DNA from: CALMEH01 sp964548225
GTDB lineage: Bacteria; Acidobacteriota; Blastocatellia; Pyrinomonadales; Pyrinomonadaceae
DNA: 37,673 nucleotides
Direction of reading: 5' to 3'
Assembly: GCA_964548225.1 (NCBI GenBank)
Contig: CAZJQP010000048.1
Location: 1-37,673, forward strand
Positions 18,011 to 25,231 of this stretch are shown here, piece after piece; the stretch's first letter is position 1, and each line of letters begins with the position of its first letter. A model generated the notes under the pieces. It made no database searches. It worked only from the letters and a program-made list of their open reading frames with translations, and was not told the origin of the DNA. Position numbers and translations under genes: made by a program.

Positions 18011-20404
18011 ATGGCGAAAACGACACAAACAAACAGGTTAATGGCGATTTATACGCCTTTGGGAGAAGATTATTTCCTTGTCAATAAAGTTTCGGCAAGC
18101 GAAGCTCTTTCGGAACTTTATTCTTACGAGGTCGAGGTTCTCCACGAAGAAAAACCGGGCGGATTTGCGCCGACGGTGGTTGACCCGAAAAAAATTATCG
18201 GGCAGGGCGTAACGATTGAAGTCGAACAACGCGACGGCACAAAAAGGCAATTTACCGGAATGGTCAATCGTTTTTCGCAAGGCACGCGCCATGCACGATT
18301 TTCGTTTTATTATATGACAATTGTGCCGAACGTCTGGCTTCTCACGCAAATTTTCCAAAGCCGAATTTTTCAGCAAAAAAGTGTTCCCGATATTTTGAAG
18401 ATTATTTTCGCGGGCTTTGATGTTTCATATGAAATTCAAGGCAAATTTGAGCCGCGAAATTACTGTGTGCAATACCGCGAAACCGATTTCGATTTTGCTT
18501 CGCGGTTGATGGAAGAAGAAGGCATCTTTTATTATTTCGAACATAATGACGGCAAACATAAAATGGTTATCGCCAACACGCCGCAATCGCATCGTGATTG
18601 TCCCGGTAAAAGCACGATTCCGTTTTTCGTTGATGTTTCAAGGGCGCAGGAAGATTTTGTAACTTCGATTTCTTCGTGGCAGACCGATTACAATTTGCAA
18701 ACCGGAAAAGTTACGCTTTGGGATCATAATTTCCAACTTCCGGGCAAAAAACTGGAAGCTGATAAGCCTTCGCTTTTTAATATCGGCGGCAATCAGGAAC
18801 TCGAATTTTACGATTTCCCTGCCGGATATGCACGAAAATACGATGGTATTTCAAAGGACGGTGGCGACCAACCGGACGAATTGCAAAAGATTTTTGAAGA
18901 CAACCGTAAAACTGCTGATGTGCGAATGCAAGCACTCGACGGACGTTACAAAACCGCCATCGGCAGTTCCGATTGTTCTTCGATGATTGCCGGATTTCGT
19001 TTTACGATGTCGCGCCACCCGAATGCGAGCGAAAACGGCAAATATGTGATTACGTCAATCGTTCACGAAATCGAGCAAAACCCGTCTTACGTTTCGGACG
19101 AACACACCGACCAGCCGTATCGAAATACGTTTAATTGTATGTCGCACGGATCGGGCGTTCCGCCGTTTCGCCCTGTCCAAAAAACTTTGAAACCGATGAT
19201 TTACGGTTCGCAGACAGCAATTGTCGGCGGTCCGGCGGGTGAAGAAATTTTTACCGACAAATACGGGCGCGTCAAAGTCCAATTTCATTGGGACCGCGAA
19301 GGTCAAGGAGATGCTTTCAGTTCTTGTTGGCTTCGCGTCGCGCAATCTTGGGCGGGAAATCGTTGGGGAATGATGTTTATTCCGCGCGTCGGAATGGAAG
19401 TCATCGTGCAGTTTTTGGAAGGCGACCCCGACCAACCGATTATCGTCGGATGCGTTTATAATCCGTCAAATATGCCGCCTTACACTTTGCCCGACCATAA
19501 GACGAAAATGGCGATAAAATCCGATTCGTCAAAAGGTGGCGGCGGTTTTAACGAAATTCGTTTTGAAGACAAAAAAGGCTCGGAGCAGGTATTTTTGCAC
19601 GGACAGAAAGACCAAGACATTCGCATTCGCAACACGCGCCGCGAATTGATTGGCAATGACCGACATTTAATCGTCAAACGCGATAAACGCGAAAAAATCG
19701 AGCGTGACAAACATATCATTATTGAGCGCGATGAAATCATCAAAATCGAACGCGATTTGCATCGCCACGTTGAAGGAAAAATCGCTTTCAAAACCGACCA
19801 ATCGTTTTCGCACGACATCGGGCAAGGTAAATCTGAAAAAGTCGGTGGAAATTACGCTATCGAAGCCGGACAATATAACGTCAAGGCAAAAACCATCGTT
19901 TTGGAAGCCGAAACCGGTTTGACGATTAAAGTCGGTGGAAATTTTGTAACTGTCAATGCCGCCGGAGTTCAGATTAACGGCACGATGGTTCTGATTAACA
20001 GTGGCGGCGCGGCTCTGCCGTGCATTCCCGGTTCGCCTGTTCCGCCGCTTGACCCCGAAGAAGCGGAAATCGCGGACAACGCCGATCCCGGAAGCAAAGC
20101 TCCGACTTATAAAAATCAGCGAAGCAAAATTCCGAAGGCGAAAATTCCGTCGTTCACCAAACCGACGCATAAGCCGAAATCGCCGCAGAATAAAGATAAG
20201 AAATCGTGGATTGAGATTCATCTGGTTGACGACGAAGGCGATCCGGTGGCAGGAGAACGCTATCGCATAACTCTGCCCGACGGTTCGACACTTGCCGAAG
20301 GCACGACGGATGAAAAAGGATTTGCCAGAGTTGACCACATTGACCCGGGAACTTGTAAAGTTACATTCCCGAACATTGACGGACGCGCTTGGAAAAATGC
20401 GTAA
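18011..20404 (+). CDS. vgrG: T6SS spike protein VgrG (TssI) with transthyretin-like tail
   Basis: VgrG trimers form the spike capping the Hcp tube and carry effectors. The 797-residue protein has a gp27-like N-terminal part with YCVQYRETDFDFASRLMEEE, the gp5 OB-fold with KYGRVKVQFHWDREG and IPRVGMEVIVQFLEGDPDQP, and a beta-helix of short D/E/R/K-rich repeats (about 540-620). After the spike, a Lys/Pro-rich linker (about 685-735) leads to a C-terminal domain of about 65 residues (IEIHLVDDEGDPVAGERYRI, GTTDEKGFARVDHID) that looks like a transthyretin/carboxypeptidase-regulatory fold. In other systems such VgrG tails dock effectors. The adjacent M15-like and LysM-metzincin genes are the obvious cargo candidates. 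Confidence 0.95.
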   Translation: MAKTTQTNRLMAIYTPLGEDYFLVNKVSASEALSELYSYEVEVLHEEKPGGFAPTVVDPKKIIGQGVTIEVEQRDGTKRQFTGMVNRFSQGTRHARFSFYYMTIVPNVWLLTQIFQSRIFQQKSVPDILKIIFAGFDVSYEIQGKFEPRNYCVQYRETDFDFASRLMEEEGIFYYFEHNDGKHKMVIANTPQSHRDCPGKSTIPFFVDVSRAQEDFVTSISSWQTDYNLQTGKVTLWDHNFQLPGKKLEADKPSLFNIGGNQELEFYDFPAGYARKYDGISKDGGDQPDELQKIFEDNRKTADVRMQALDGRYKTAIGSSDCSSMIAGFRFTMSRHPNASENGKYVITSIVHEIEQNPSYVSDEHTDQPYRNTFNCMSHGSGVPPFRPVQKTLKPMIYGSQTAIVGGPAGEEIFTDKYGRVKVQFHWDREGQGDAFSSCWLRVAQSWAGNRWGMMFIPRVGMEVIVQFLEGDPDQPIIVGCVYNPSNMPPYTLPDHKTKMAIKSDSSKGGGGFNEIRFEDKKGSEQVFLHGQKDQDIRIRNTRRELIGNDRHLIVKRDKREKIERDKHIIIERDEIIKIERDLHRHVEGKIAFKTDQSFSHDIGQGKSEKVGGNYAIEAGQYNVKAKTIVLEAETGLTIKVGGNFVTVNAAGVQINGTMVLINSGGAALPCIPGSPVPPLDPEEAEIADNADPGSKAPTYKNQRSKIPKAKIPSFTKPTHKPKSPQNKDKKSWIEIHLVDDEGDPVAGERYRITLPDGSTLAEGTTDEKGFARVDHIDPGTCKVTFPNIDGRAWKNA

Positions 20405-20436
20405 GTTATTAAGAATTAAGGAGAAAGATTAAATAA

Positions 20437-22245
20437 ATGCCGCGACAGGTAAAAGCAAAAGTTGGCGATTGTCTTTGCAATATCGCATTTCAAAACGGTT
20501 TTGGCGACTGCAAGCCGCTTCGTGAAGAGCCGGCAAATGCCTACATCGTTAATCGGACGGACGACCCCGGACAGCTTCTGCCGGGCGATGTCGTAACCGT
20601 GCCGGATTTTATCGAGCATCACGAAAGCAAAGCGACGGAGAAGAAACATAAATTCGTCAAACGCGATAATATGGCGATTTTGCGTTTTGTTCACGGCTCG
20701 AACACCACGACAATAAAAAACGACCGAACGCTAACTTTTTTGAACGTCAGCAATTACATCACGAATCAGGCAGGAAACCCGGACGGTGTTTCGGCTTTTC
20801 CGAATTCGGGTATCAGAAATTTTAACGCCGATGCCGACAAAGATCAGGACGTTTTCAAAATCGAAGTTTTTGATATTGATGCAACTGCCGATTTGACCGT
20901 CGAATTGGAAGTTCTTAAACCGGTTTATGATGCGGCGGGAAAAGTTACAAAACACGAACGCTTTCCGGCGGCGATTCGCGCCTCGCGGCTTTTGACGGCG
21001 ACGGCTTCCAAACAAGGTTCGACCAAGCGTTTTCGCACTTGTTATCTGAGATTGGTAACAGACGCGGCAGACAAAGCCGCCGCCAACGACCAAACTTTGC
21101 TCGCTTCGGATATGTATGACGCGGCGGACGCGGCGGCGAAACAAGTCGAAATTTTAGACCAAAAGGTCAAAGCGTCTTACACTTTGCCGAAATGTCCGAT
21201 GAATCCGAAATGCAAATCAACCGTGATTTTGCCGATTGGCGAAGACCGTCGGCGTTTGCGAATGGCAGTTCACATTTTGCGGACTTCGGCGGGCGGTGCG
21301 CCGGTGGTTTCGATTGCCGATATGGAAAAGCGTATTTTGACTTGGCTTCGGCGAAATTACGCCCAAATTTCAATCGCGCCGAAACTTGTTATTCCAATCC
21401 GCGAAGTTGACCCGCCGCGAAATATGGTTTCGATTTCAAACGACAGCGGTTTAAAGGCTCGCGGTCCGATTGCGGGCAACGATGGCGTGATTAGCTTTAA
21501 AATCAACGCCACAGGAAAGCCGTCGCAAACCGTCAGCGTAACGACCAGCCGCAATGATACGCCGCTAAAAACGGCGCGGGCATTGGCGGCGAAAGTTACC
21601 GCGCCTTATAAAGCAGTGGCGGCTGAAAACGCGGCGCGTTTTAATGACCCGAAAACTCGTCGCTCGGCAGACATCGTGATTACGGAAGAAACCGGCGTGC
21701 GGGTGAGAATCACGCAGGAAAACAGCAACGATGCGCGGCAAACAATCGCCGTCGGCAGACCCGTTACAACTCTTTTTCAAGAATGGGACGGCAATAATTG
21801 GCTTGTCGGCACAATCGAACAACGCTCGGTTTTGAGAAATTACGACACGGGCGACGACCGTTTTGAACTTTTCGTCATTCAGCGATTTGTTTCGCCGACG
21901 CTTTTGGGCGCGGCAATGATGTCCGGTCATATTGTTGATCCTGACCGTCCGGCGCGAAGTAAAATAAAATGGTCGTGTTTCGTTGACCGACGCTCATCGG
22001 ACAGTTCAGACCAATTTCCGATTGTCATTCCGCACGAGGCAATGCACTCCGTCGGCGAAGTGATGCACACGGTCAATCATCCGGCGCAAGTGATGCACCC
22101 GACGGCTGACCAAAACAATGCCGTCGGAATCGCCAAACGAATCCGCGACGGTGCGGCAACATATGACGGCGGAAACATCGCCGGAAATCATAATCTTGTC
22201 AGACGAATGCGAACGCAGGGCGCAGCACTTCTTGAAAGGTGGTAA
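20437..22245 (+). CDS. LysM plus metzincin-like metallopeptidase, candidate T6SS effector
   Basis: This 602-residue protein follows vgrG by 32 bases behind an AAGGAG site. Residues about 5-58 look like a LysM module (KVGDCLCNIAFQNG through LLPGDVVTVPD), which would bind peptidoglycan or dock on the spike. A long, beta-rich middle part is not recognised. Near the C-terminus is HEAMHSVGEVMH (H533, E534, H537, G540, H544), close to the metzincin signature but with one extra residue before the third histidine. A VMHP sequence (M553) nine residues later could be the Met-turn. It lacks a signal peptide, as expected for T6SS cargo. The candidate role is a secreted protease or peptidoglycan-targeting toxin. 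The family is not assigned, and the spacing change weakens the metzincin call. Confidence 0.75.
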   Translation: MPRQVKAKVGDCLCNIAFQNGFGDCKPLREEPANAYIVNRTDDPGQLLPGDVVTVPDFIEHHESKATEKKHKFVKRDNMAILRFVHGSNTTTIKNDRTLTFLNVSNYITNQAGNPDGVSAFPNSGIRNFNADADKDQDVFKIEVFDIDATADLTVELEVLKPVYDAAGKVTKHERFPAAIRASRLLTATASKQGSTKRFRTCYLRLVTDAADKAAANDQTLLASDMYDAADAAAKQVEILDQKVKASYTLPKCPMNPKCKSTVILPIGEDRRRLRMAVHILRTSAGGAPVVSIADMEKRILTWLRRNYAQISIAPKLVIPIREVDPPRNMVSISNDSGLKARGPIAGNDGVISFKINATGKPSQTVSVTTSRNDTPLKTARALAAKVTAPYKAVAAENAARFNDPKTRRSADIVITEETGVRVRITQENSNDARQTIAVGRPVTTLFQEWDGNNWLVGTIEQRSVLRNYDTGDDRFELFVIQRFVSPTLLGAAMMSGHIVDPDRPARSKIKWSCFVDRRSSDSSDQFPIVIPHEAMHSVGEVMHTVNHPAQVMHPTADQNNAVGIAKRIRDGAATYDGGNIAGNHNLVRRMRTQGAALLERW

Positions 22246-22257
22246 GTTCAACGTAAG

Positions 22258-22295
22258 ACAGGCTGTTAGCCTGTCTGAACAGGCTAACAGCCTGT
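22258..22295. repeat. Nested inverted repeat between effector and lipoprotein genes
   Basis: Two 17-base sequences, acaggctgttagcctgt (22258-22274) and acaggctaacagcctgt (22279-22295), are exact reverse complements, and each is itself a 7-base-arm palindrome. The whole can form one large or two small hairpins. No T-tract follows directly, so it may be a repeat-family member or an RNA-stability element rather than a terminator. Confidence 0.7.
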
Positions 22296-22326
22296 TCTAC
22301 TTTTGGAACTCTGAACAAGAGCGAAA

Positions 22327-23397
22327 ATGATGAAAATTCGCCGATTTTATTTTTTCGCCGTTTTGTTATTATTGATTGGCTGTCAGATTCAGCCACGAAA
22401 AATTATGAACGATGACCCGATAAAAAATAATCCTTCGTCCGAGCCGGTTTCGTTGCCGGAGATGGAAAAATTTATCTTTAATTCGGACGTTTTTAACCGT
22501 GAGGTTGTGCCGCGAAAGCTGAACGCGGCGGATGTCGCCAAATTTCTGATTGAGAAAATCAACGCTGAAACCGAGTTGAAACATTGGTTACAAGTTGAAA
22601 AGGCGGCGAATTTTTACGACACGACGGAAGTTGCCGAAAAATTTAAAACCTTCCTGAACAAAAGCGAAGCGGGCGAAGACGGCGTGCGGCGTTCGATTGT
22701 CATTGCGCGGATTGTCGGCGGTGTCGGCAAGCCGGAAGATGCGGAATCGGCGAAACAATATTATCCGCATCTCGTTTCAAAAGTCGAAACGCTTCCCGAA
22801 TATAAAGACATCATTTTGCTTCACGATGTTTTGCGTTTAGGTAAAAAGTCAGAGGTTTTGCGGACAAAAATTCAGAGCAAAATGAAACCTCTGGAAGGCA
22901 GAATTGACGCGGACGAAGAAGCCGAAACCGAATATTACGAGTTTCAAAACAAAGTCGAAAAAGAGTTGGAGCGCGTCGAAAAAGCCGCACCGATTAAAGA
23001 ACAAATCTTGCAAATGTCCGACCGCAAAAAGCGTCTGGAAGAAGAAATCAAGATGTATCTCGGCGTTGATTACGGCTTCTTGGAATATCTGCAACCGTGG
23101 GCGGCGGCACGTCTGCGGCGCGAAACTTGGGCAGCCGAACCGTCTGAACAAATAACGCGAATTGTGCGACCGCAATTACGAGCAGATGTCGCCAAAGCCT
23201 TGCAAGAATCTTACGGAAAGCTGGGCGAAATGCCTGATTTGGCGGACGATGAAGACAAAGAAGCCGCAAAAGTGCAAGTTTTACGCGCCATCAAATTTTT
23301 TGAAGGCAAAATTTCCGAGCAGGAAGAAATTTTCCTCGCACAATTCAAAGGCAAGCAAGCCGATATTTTGGCAAACGAAGGATTTTTACTGCCGTAA
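22327..23397 (+). CDS. Helical lipoprotein of unknown function, candidate immunity protein
   Basis: This 356-residue protein has a lipoprotein signal peptide ending in the lipobox LLIGC (C about residue 19; the second Met at 22330 is an equally good start). The mature part is almost entirely charged and helical, with a likely coiled-coil stretch (about 190-240, rich in Glu/Lys/Arg). No domain is recognised. It is too long and too helical for TssJ. It sits directly after the LysM-metzincin-like gene and before a second exported protein. Periplasmic lipoproteins next to T6SS effectors often act as immunity proteins, so this is the leading idea. It overlaps nothing and is separated from the next ORF by one base. 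Confidence 0.75.
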   Translation: MMKIRRFYFFAVLLLLIGCQIQPRKIMNDDPIKNNPSSEPVSLPEMEKFIFNSDVFNREVVPRKLNAADVAKFLIEKINAETELKHWLQVEKAANFYDTTEVAEKFKTFLNKSEAGEDGVRRSIVIARIVGGVGKPEDAESAKQYYPHLVSKVETLPEYKDIILLHDVLRLGKKSEVLRTKIQSKMKPLEGRIDADEEAETEYYEFQNKVEKELERVEKAAPIKEQILQMSDRKKRLEEEIKMYLGVDYGFLEYLQPWAAARLRRETWAAEPSEQITRIVRPQLRADVAKALQESYGKLGEMPDLADDEDKEAAKVQVLRAIKFFEGKISEQEEIFLAQFKGKQADILANEGFLLP

Positions 23398-23398
23398 G

Positions 23399-23872
23399 AT
23401 GAACGAGGCGCATCAAAAAAAAGTGATGAAATACAGACACCGCAAAATTATCGCCGCACTTTTTTTGATTGCGCTTTTATGCTGGCTTCCGGCGGAAGGA
23501 AAAATGTTGAAAAGCAAAGTTTTATATCGCGTCGGTTTAACAAATGAAACAAGTAAATCAGTTGCCGTCCGACAAAACGGGAATGCTTTGGAGTTAAATC
23601 TGGAAGGTTTCGAGTCGCCTGTCGCGCTGAAAGTCAACGGCGGCGGAGTCGAATCTTGCCGCACGATTTTGGAACATAAATCGGACAAGGCAAAAATTGT
23701 TTTATCTCTGCCGATTCCGACTCCGAATATGCCGTGTCAGATGACCGCCGGATTTGTTTCAATCAACAGCAAAACGTATAAAATTTCAATGTCCGAAGCG
23801 GAAGTCAAAAAGACTTCGGGCAACGACCAAACTTTAAGAAAATTAGTCGAAAAATACTTTGGGAAGATTTAA
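23399..23872 (+). CDS. Small exported protein of unknown function
   Basis: The coding region starts at 23399 (MNEAHQKK), one base after the preceding stop, or at the internal ATG 23426 (MKYRHRK). The second start gives a textbook signal peptide with a hydrophobic core (IIAALFLIALLCWLPAEG). The mature part, about 130 residues, is beta-strand-like with two cysteines that could form a disulfide. The open frame upstream to 23162 is out of frame with, and overlaps, the lipoprotein gene and is rejected. The family is unknown. Its place between the lipoprotein and PAAR genes suggests a periplasmic partner, such as immunity or an inhibitor, for one of the cell-wall or protease effectors. Confidence 0.72.
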   Translation: MNEAHQKKVMKYRHRKIIAALFLIALLCWLPAEGKMLKSKVLYRVGLTNETSKSVAVRQNGNALELNLEGFESPVALKVNGGGVESCRTILEHKSDKAKIVLSLPIPTPNMPCQMTAGFVSINSKTYKISMSEAEVKKTSGNDQTLRKLVEKYFGKI

Positions 23873-23887
23873 GGAGAACTAAAAATT

Positions 23888-24376
23888 ATGCCGCCAGCCG
23901 CAAGAATTACAGACCCCGTTGTTCATCCGTTGCCACCTGTTTTGACGGGCGGACCGACCGCGATAACCGTGATTATCGGCGGATTACCCGCTTGGCGCGG
24001 GATTGGCGGAGCCGCCGCCGCCGCGATTCAATCGGCGAATCAAACCGCGATGCAAACGATTCAAGTTGCCGAAGCCGCAACCTTAGCCGCCGCCGGAACA
24101 CCCGGCGCACCGGCGGCTTACACCGCCGAACAAACGGCGAAAGCCACCGCGTTGGCTTCGATGTCGAGTATGATTTCGAGTTCCGGCACAGATATTCACG
24201 TTTGCGCCACGCCTTCGCCCGTCCCGCCGCACGGTCCCGGCGTAGTTACCACGCCTTCGACAACCGTGATGGTTGCCAATATGCCCGCCGCCCGACAAGG
24301 CGACACCATCACCGAAGCCATCGGACCGCCGAACACTATCGCAATGGGCTGTCCAACCGTCATTATCGGCGGATAA
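23888..24376 (+). CDS. PAAR-repeat spike-tip protein with Ala-rich insertion
   Basis: PAAR proteins form the sharpened tip on VgrG. The 162-residue protein begins MPPAARITDPVVHP and ends with GCPTVIIGG. In between are PVPPHGPGVVTTPSTTVMVANMPAARQGD-type motifs (about 112-140), all PAAR-like. Between the two halves, about residues 38-95 form an Ala/Thr-rich, probably helical, insertion, so the protein is longer than the roughly 95-residue minimal PAAR. There is no C-terminal toxin domain. A strong AAGGAG site precedes the ATG. It is the last gene of the T6SS run and is followed by an intrinsic terminator. Confidence 0.9.
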   Translation: MPPAARITDPVVHPLPPVLTGGPTAITVIIGGLPAWRGIGGAAAAAIQSANQTAMQTIQVAEAATLAAAGTPGAPAAYTAEQTAKATALASMSSMISSSGTDIHVCATPSPVPPHGPGVVTTPSTTVMVANMPAARQGDTITEAIGPPNTIAMGCPTVIIGG

Positions 24377-24394
24377 AATCATTCAAATTTTTAG

Positions 24395-24427
24395 GGCGAC
24401 TGCCAAAACAGTCGCCTCTTTTTATCT
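24395..24427 (+). terminator. Intrinsic terminator ending the T6SS operon
   Basis: A perfect 8-base GC-rich stem (ggcgactg at 24395-24402, cagtcgcc at 24409-24416) with a 6-base loop is followed by TCTTTTTATC. It lies 19 bases after the PAAR stop and is a classical Rho-independent terminator. It marks the end of the T6SS transcription unit. Confidence 0.92.
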
Positions 24428-24483
24428 TTCCCAACGTCAATTCCGGCTAATGTTTAGAAGTTAAAAAATTAAAGATTTGTTGC

Positions 24484-24770
24484 AAAGACTCGAACAAATT
24501 TGTATGAATCTCGAAAGAGTTTGGAACACACTCAAAAGAATTTAGAATACTCTCGAAATGGTAAAAATACTACTCGAAACAGTTTAGAACAAACTCAAAC
24601 TTTCCAAAATGCTATTCGAAACAATTTGGAACACACTCAAATCCGCAAAAATTACACTCAAACCTGTGGAGAAAGATGTCAAAACAGTTTGGATGCTACT
24701 CGAACCTGCAAAGAAAAATGTCGAAAGCCACTTGAAAGATATTGCAATTTGTTGGAAAACTGTCGTAAAA
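24484..24770. repeat. Array of about 13 degenerate 21-bp tandem units upstream of the XRE gene
   Basis: Units of 21 bases share a pattern such as actcgaaacagtttagaac or actcaaa...ttggaacac. They repeat in register from about 24484 to 24770, ending just before the XRE ribosome-binding site. The frame from TTG 24500 to 24811 is stop-free and encodes a heptad-like peptide (LEH, LEQ recurring every seven residues). A second frame, ATG 24504 to TAA 24773, has hydrophobic residues in 4-3 spacing typical of coiled coils, but two in-frame TAGs (24543, 24585) fall where other units have TGG. It may be a decayed coiled-coil gene or a DNA-level repeat; 21 bases is two helical turns, which would suit arrayed protein binding. 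No ribosome-binding site precedes either frame. Confidence 0.75.
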
Positions 24771-24797
24771 TAATCGGTAAAAATTGGAGGAATTATT

Positions 24798-25148
24798 ATG
24801 TTGGTCTTTAATCCGAGAAGAATTTTTGCACTGCGTGGAGTCGAAAAGCCGTCTGCTTTTCTCGCACGGCAAGGGATTGCGCCGTCAACCGCGATAAAGT
24901 TTATGAAAGCGCAGAGTTCGATGTTCAAAATCTCGTATGTCGAGATGATTTGCGTAACGATGAACTGCACACCGAACGATTTGTTCGATTGGAAGCCCGA
25001 CGCAAAGACGAATCTCGCCGAAAATCATCCGCTACGCGCACTCGAACGCACCGAAAAGATAAAAAATATCCGCGAACTGCTCCACGATTTGCCCGTCGAA
25101 AAACTCTCGCAAATCGAAAATCTCGTCAATGAACTGAAAAATAGTTGA
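24798..25148 (+). CDS. XRE/Cro-type helix-turn-helix regulator
   Basis: The 116-residue protein has an N-terminal Cro/C1-like HTH domain (about residues 4-66: FALRGVEKPSAFLARQGIAP, STAIKFMK, then the family-typical NCTPNDLFDW). A C-terminal helical tail (about 85-113) may dimerise. An ideal GGAGG site lies eight bases before the ATG. It stands alone between the T6SS terminator and the convergent fumarase gene. The 21-bp repeat array directly upstream would be a natural place for autoregulation. What else it controls is unknown, and its proximity does not prove T6SS regulation. Confidence 0.88.
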   Translation: MLVFNPRRIFALRGVEKPSAFLARQGIAPSTAIKFMKAQSSMFKISYVEMICVTMNCTPNDLFDWKPDAKTNLAENHPLRALERTEKIKNIRELLHDLPVEKLSQIENLVNELKNS

Positions 25149-25231
25149 TAGTGAATAGTGAATAGTGAATAGTTTTTTTCTTTCACTATTCACTATTCAC
25201 TATCAACTATTCACTATCAACTATTCACTAT
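25143..25231. repeat. Long heptamer-based inverted repeat between xre and fumC
   Basis: Tandem GTGAATA-type heptamers form 27-base perfectly complementary arms (25143-25169 and 25182-25208) around a T-rich 12-base loop. Further copies run on to 25231. The left arm contains the XRE stop codon, and the right end abuts the fumC stop. It can serve as a two-way transcription barrier between convergent genes. Confidence 0.85.

Noticed and set aside
22327..23397. Lipoprotein as TssJ
   Set aside because: It is about twice the usual TssJ length and almost entirely helical, whereas TssJ is a small beta-sandwich. Its position at the effector end also does not match.
23162..23398. Long upstream extension of the small exported protein
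   Set aside because: It overlaps the end of the lipoprotein gene in another frame and would bury the signal peptide.
24484..24770. CRISPR array
   Set aside because: Units are contiguous and degenerate with no unique spacers, and no cas genes are near.
24500..24811. Stop-free frame from TTG 24500 as a normal gene
   Set aside because: It has no ATG or ribosome-binding site, overlaps the XRE start and consists wholly of the 21-bp repeat, in which an open frame can persist by periodicity. It is listed as a repeat and discussed as a finding instead.
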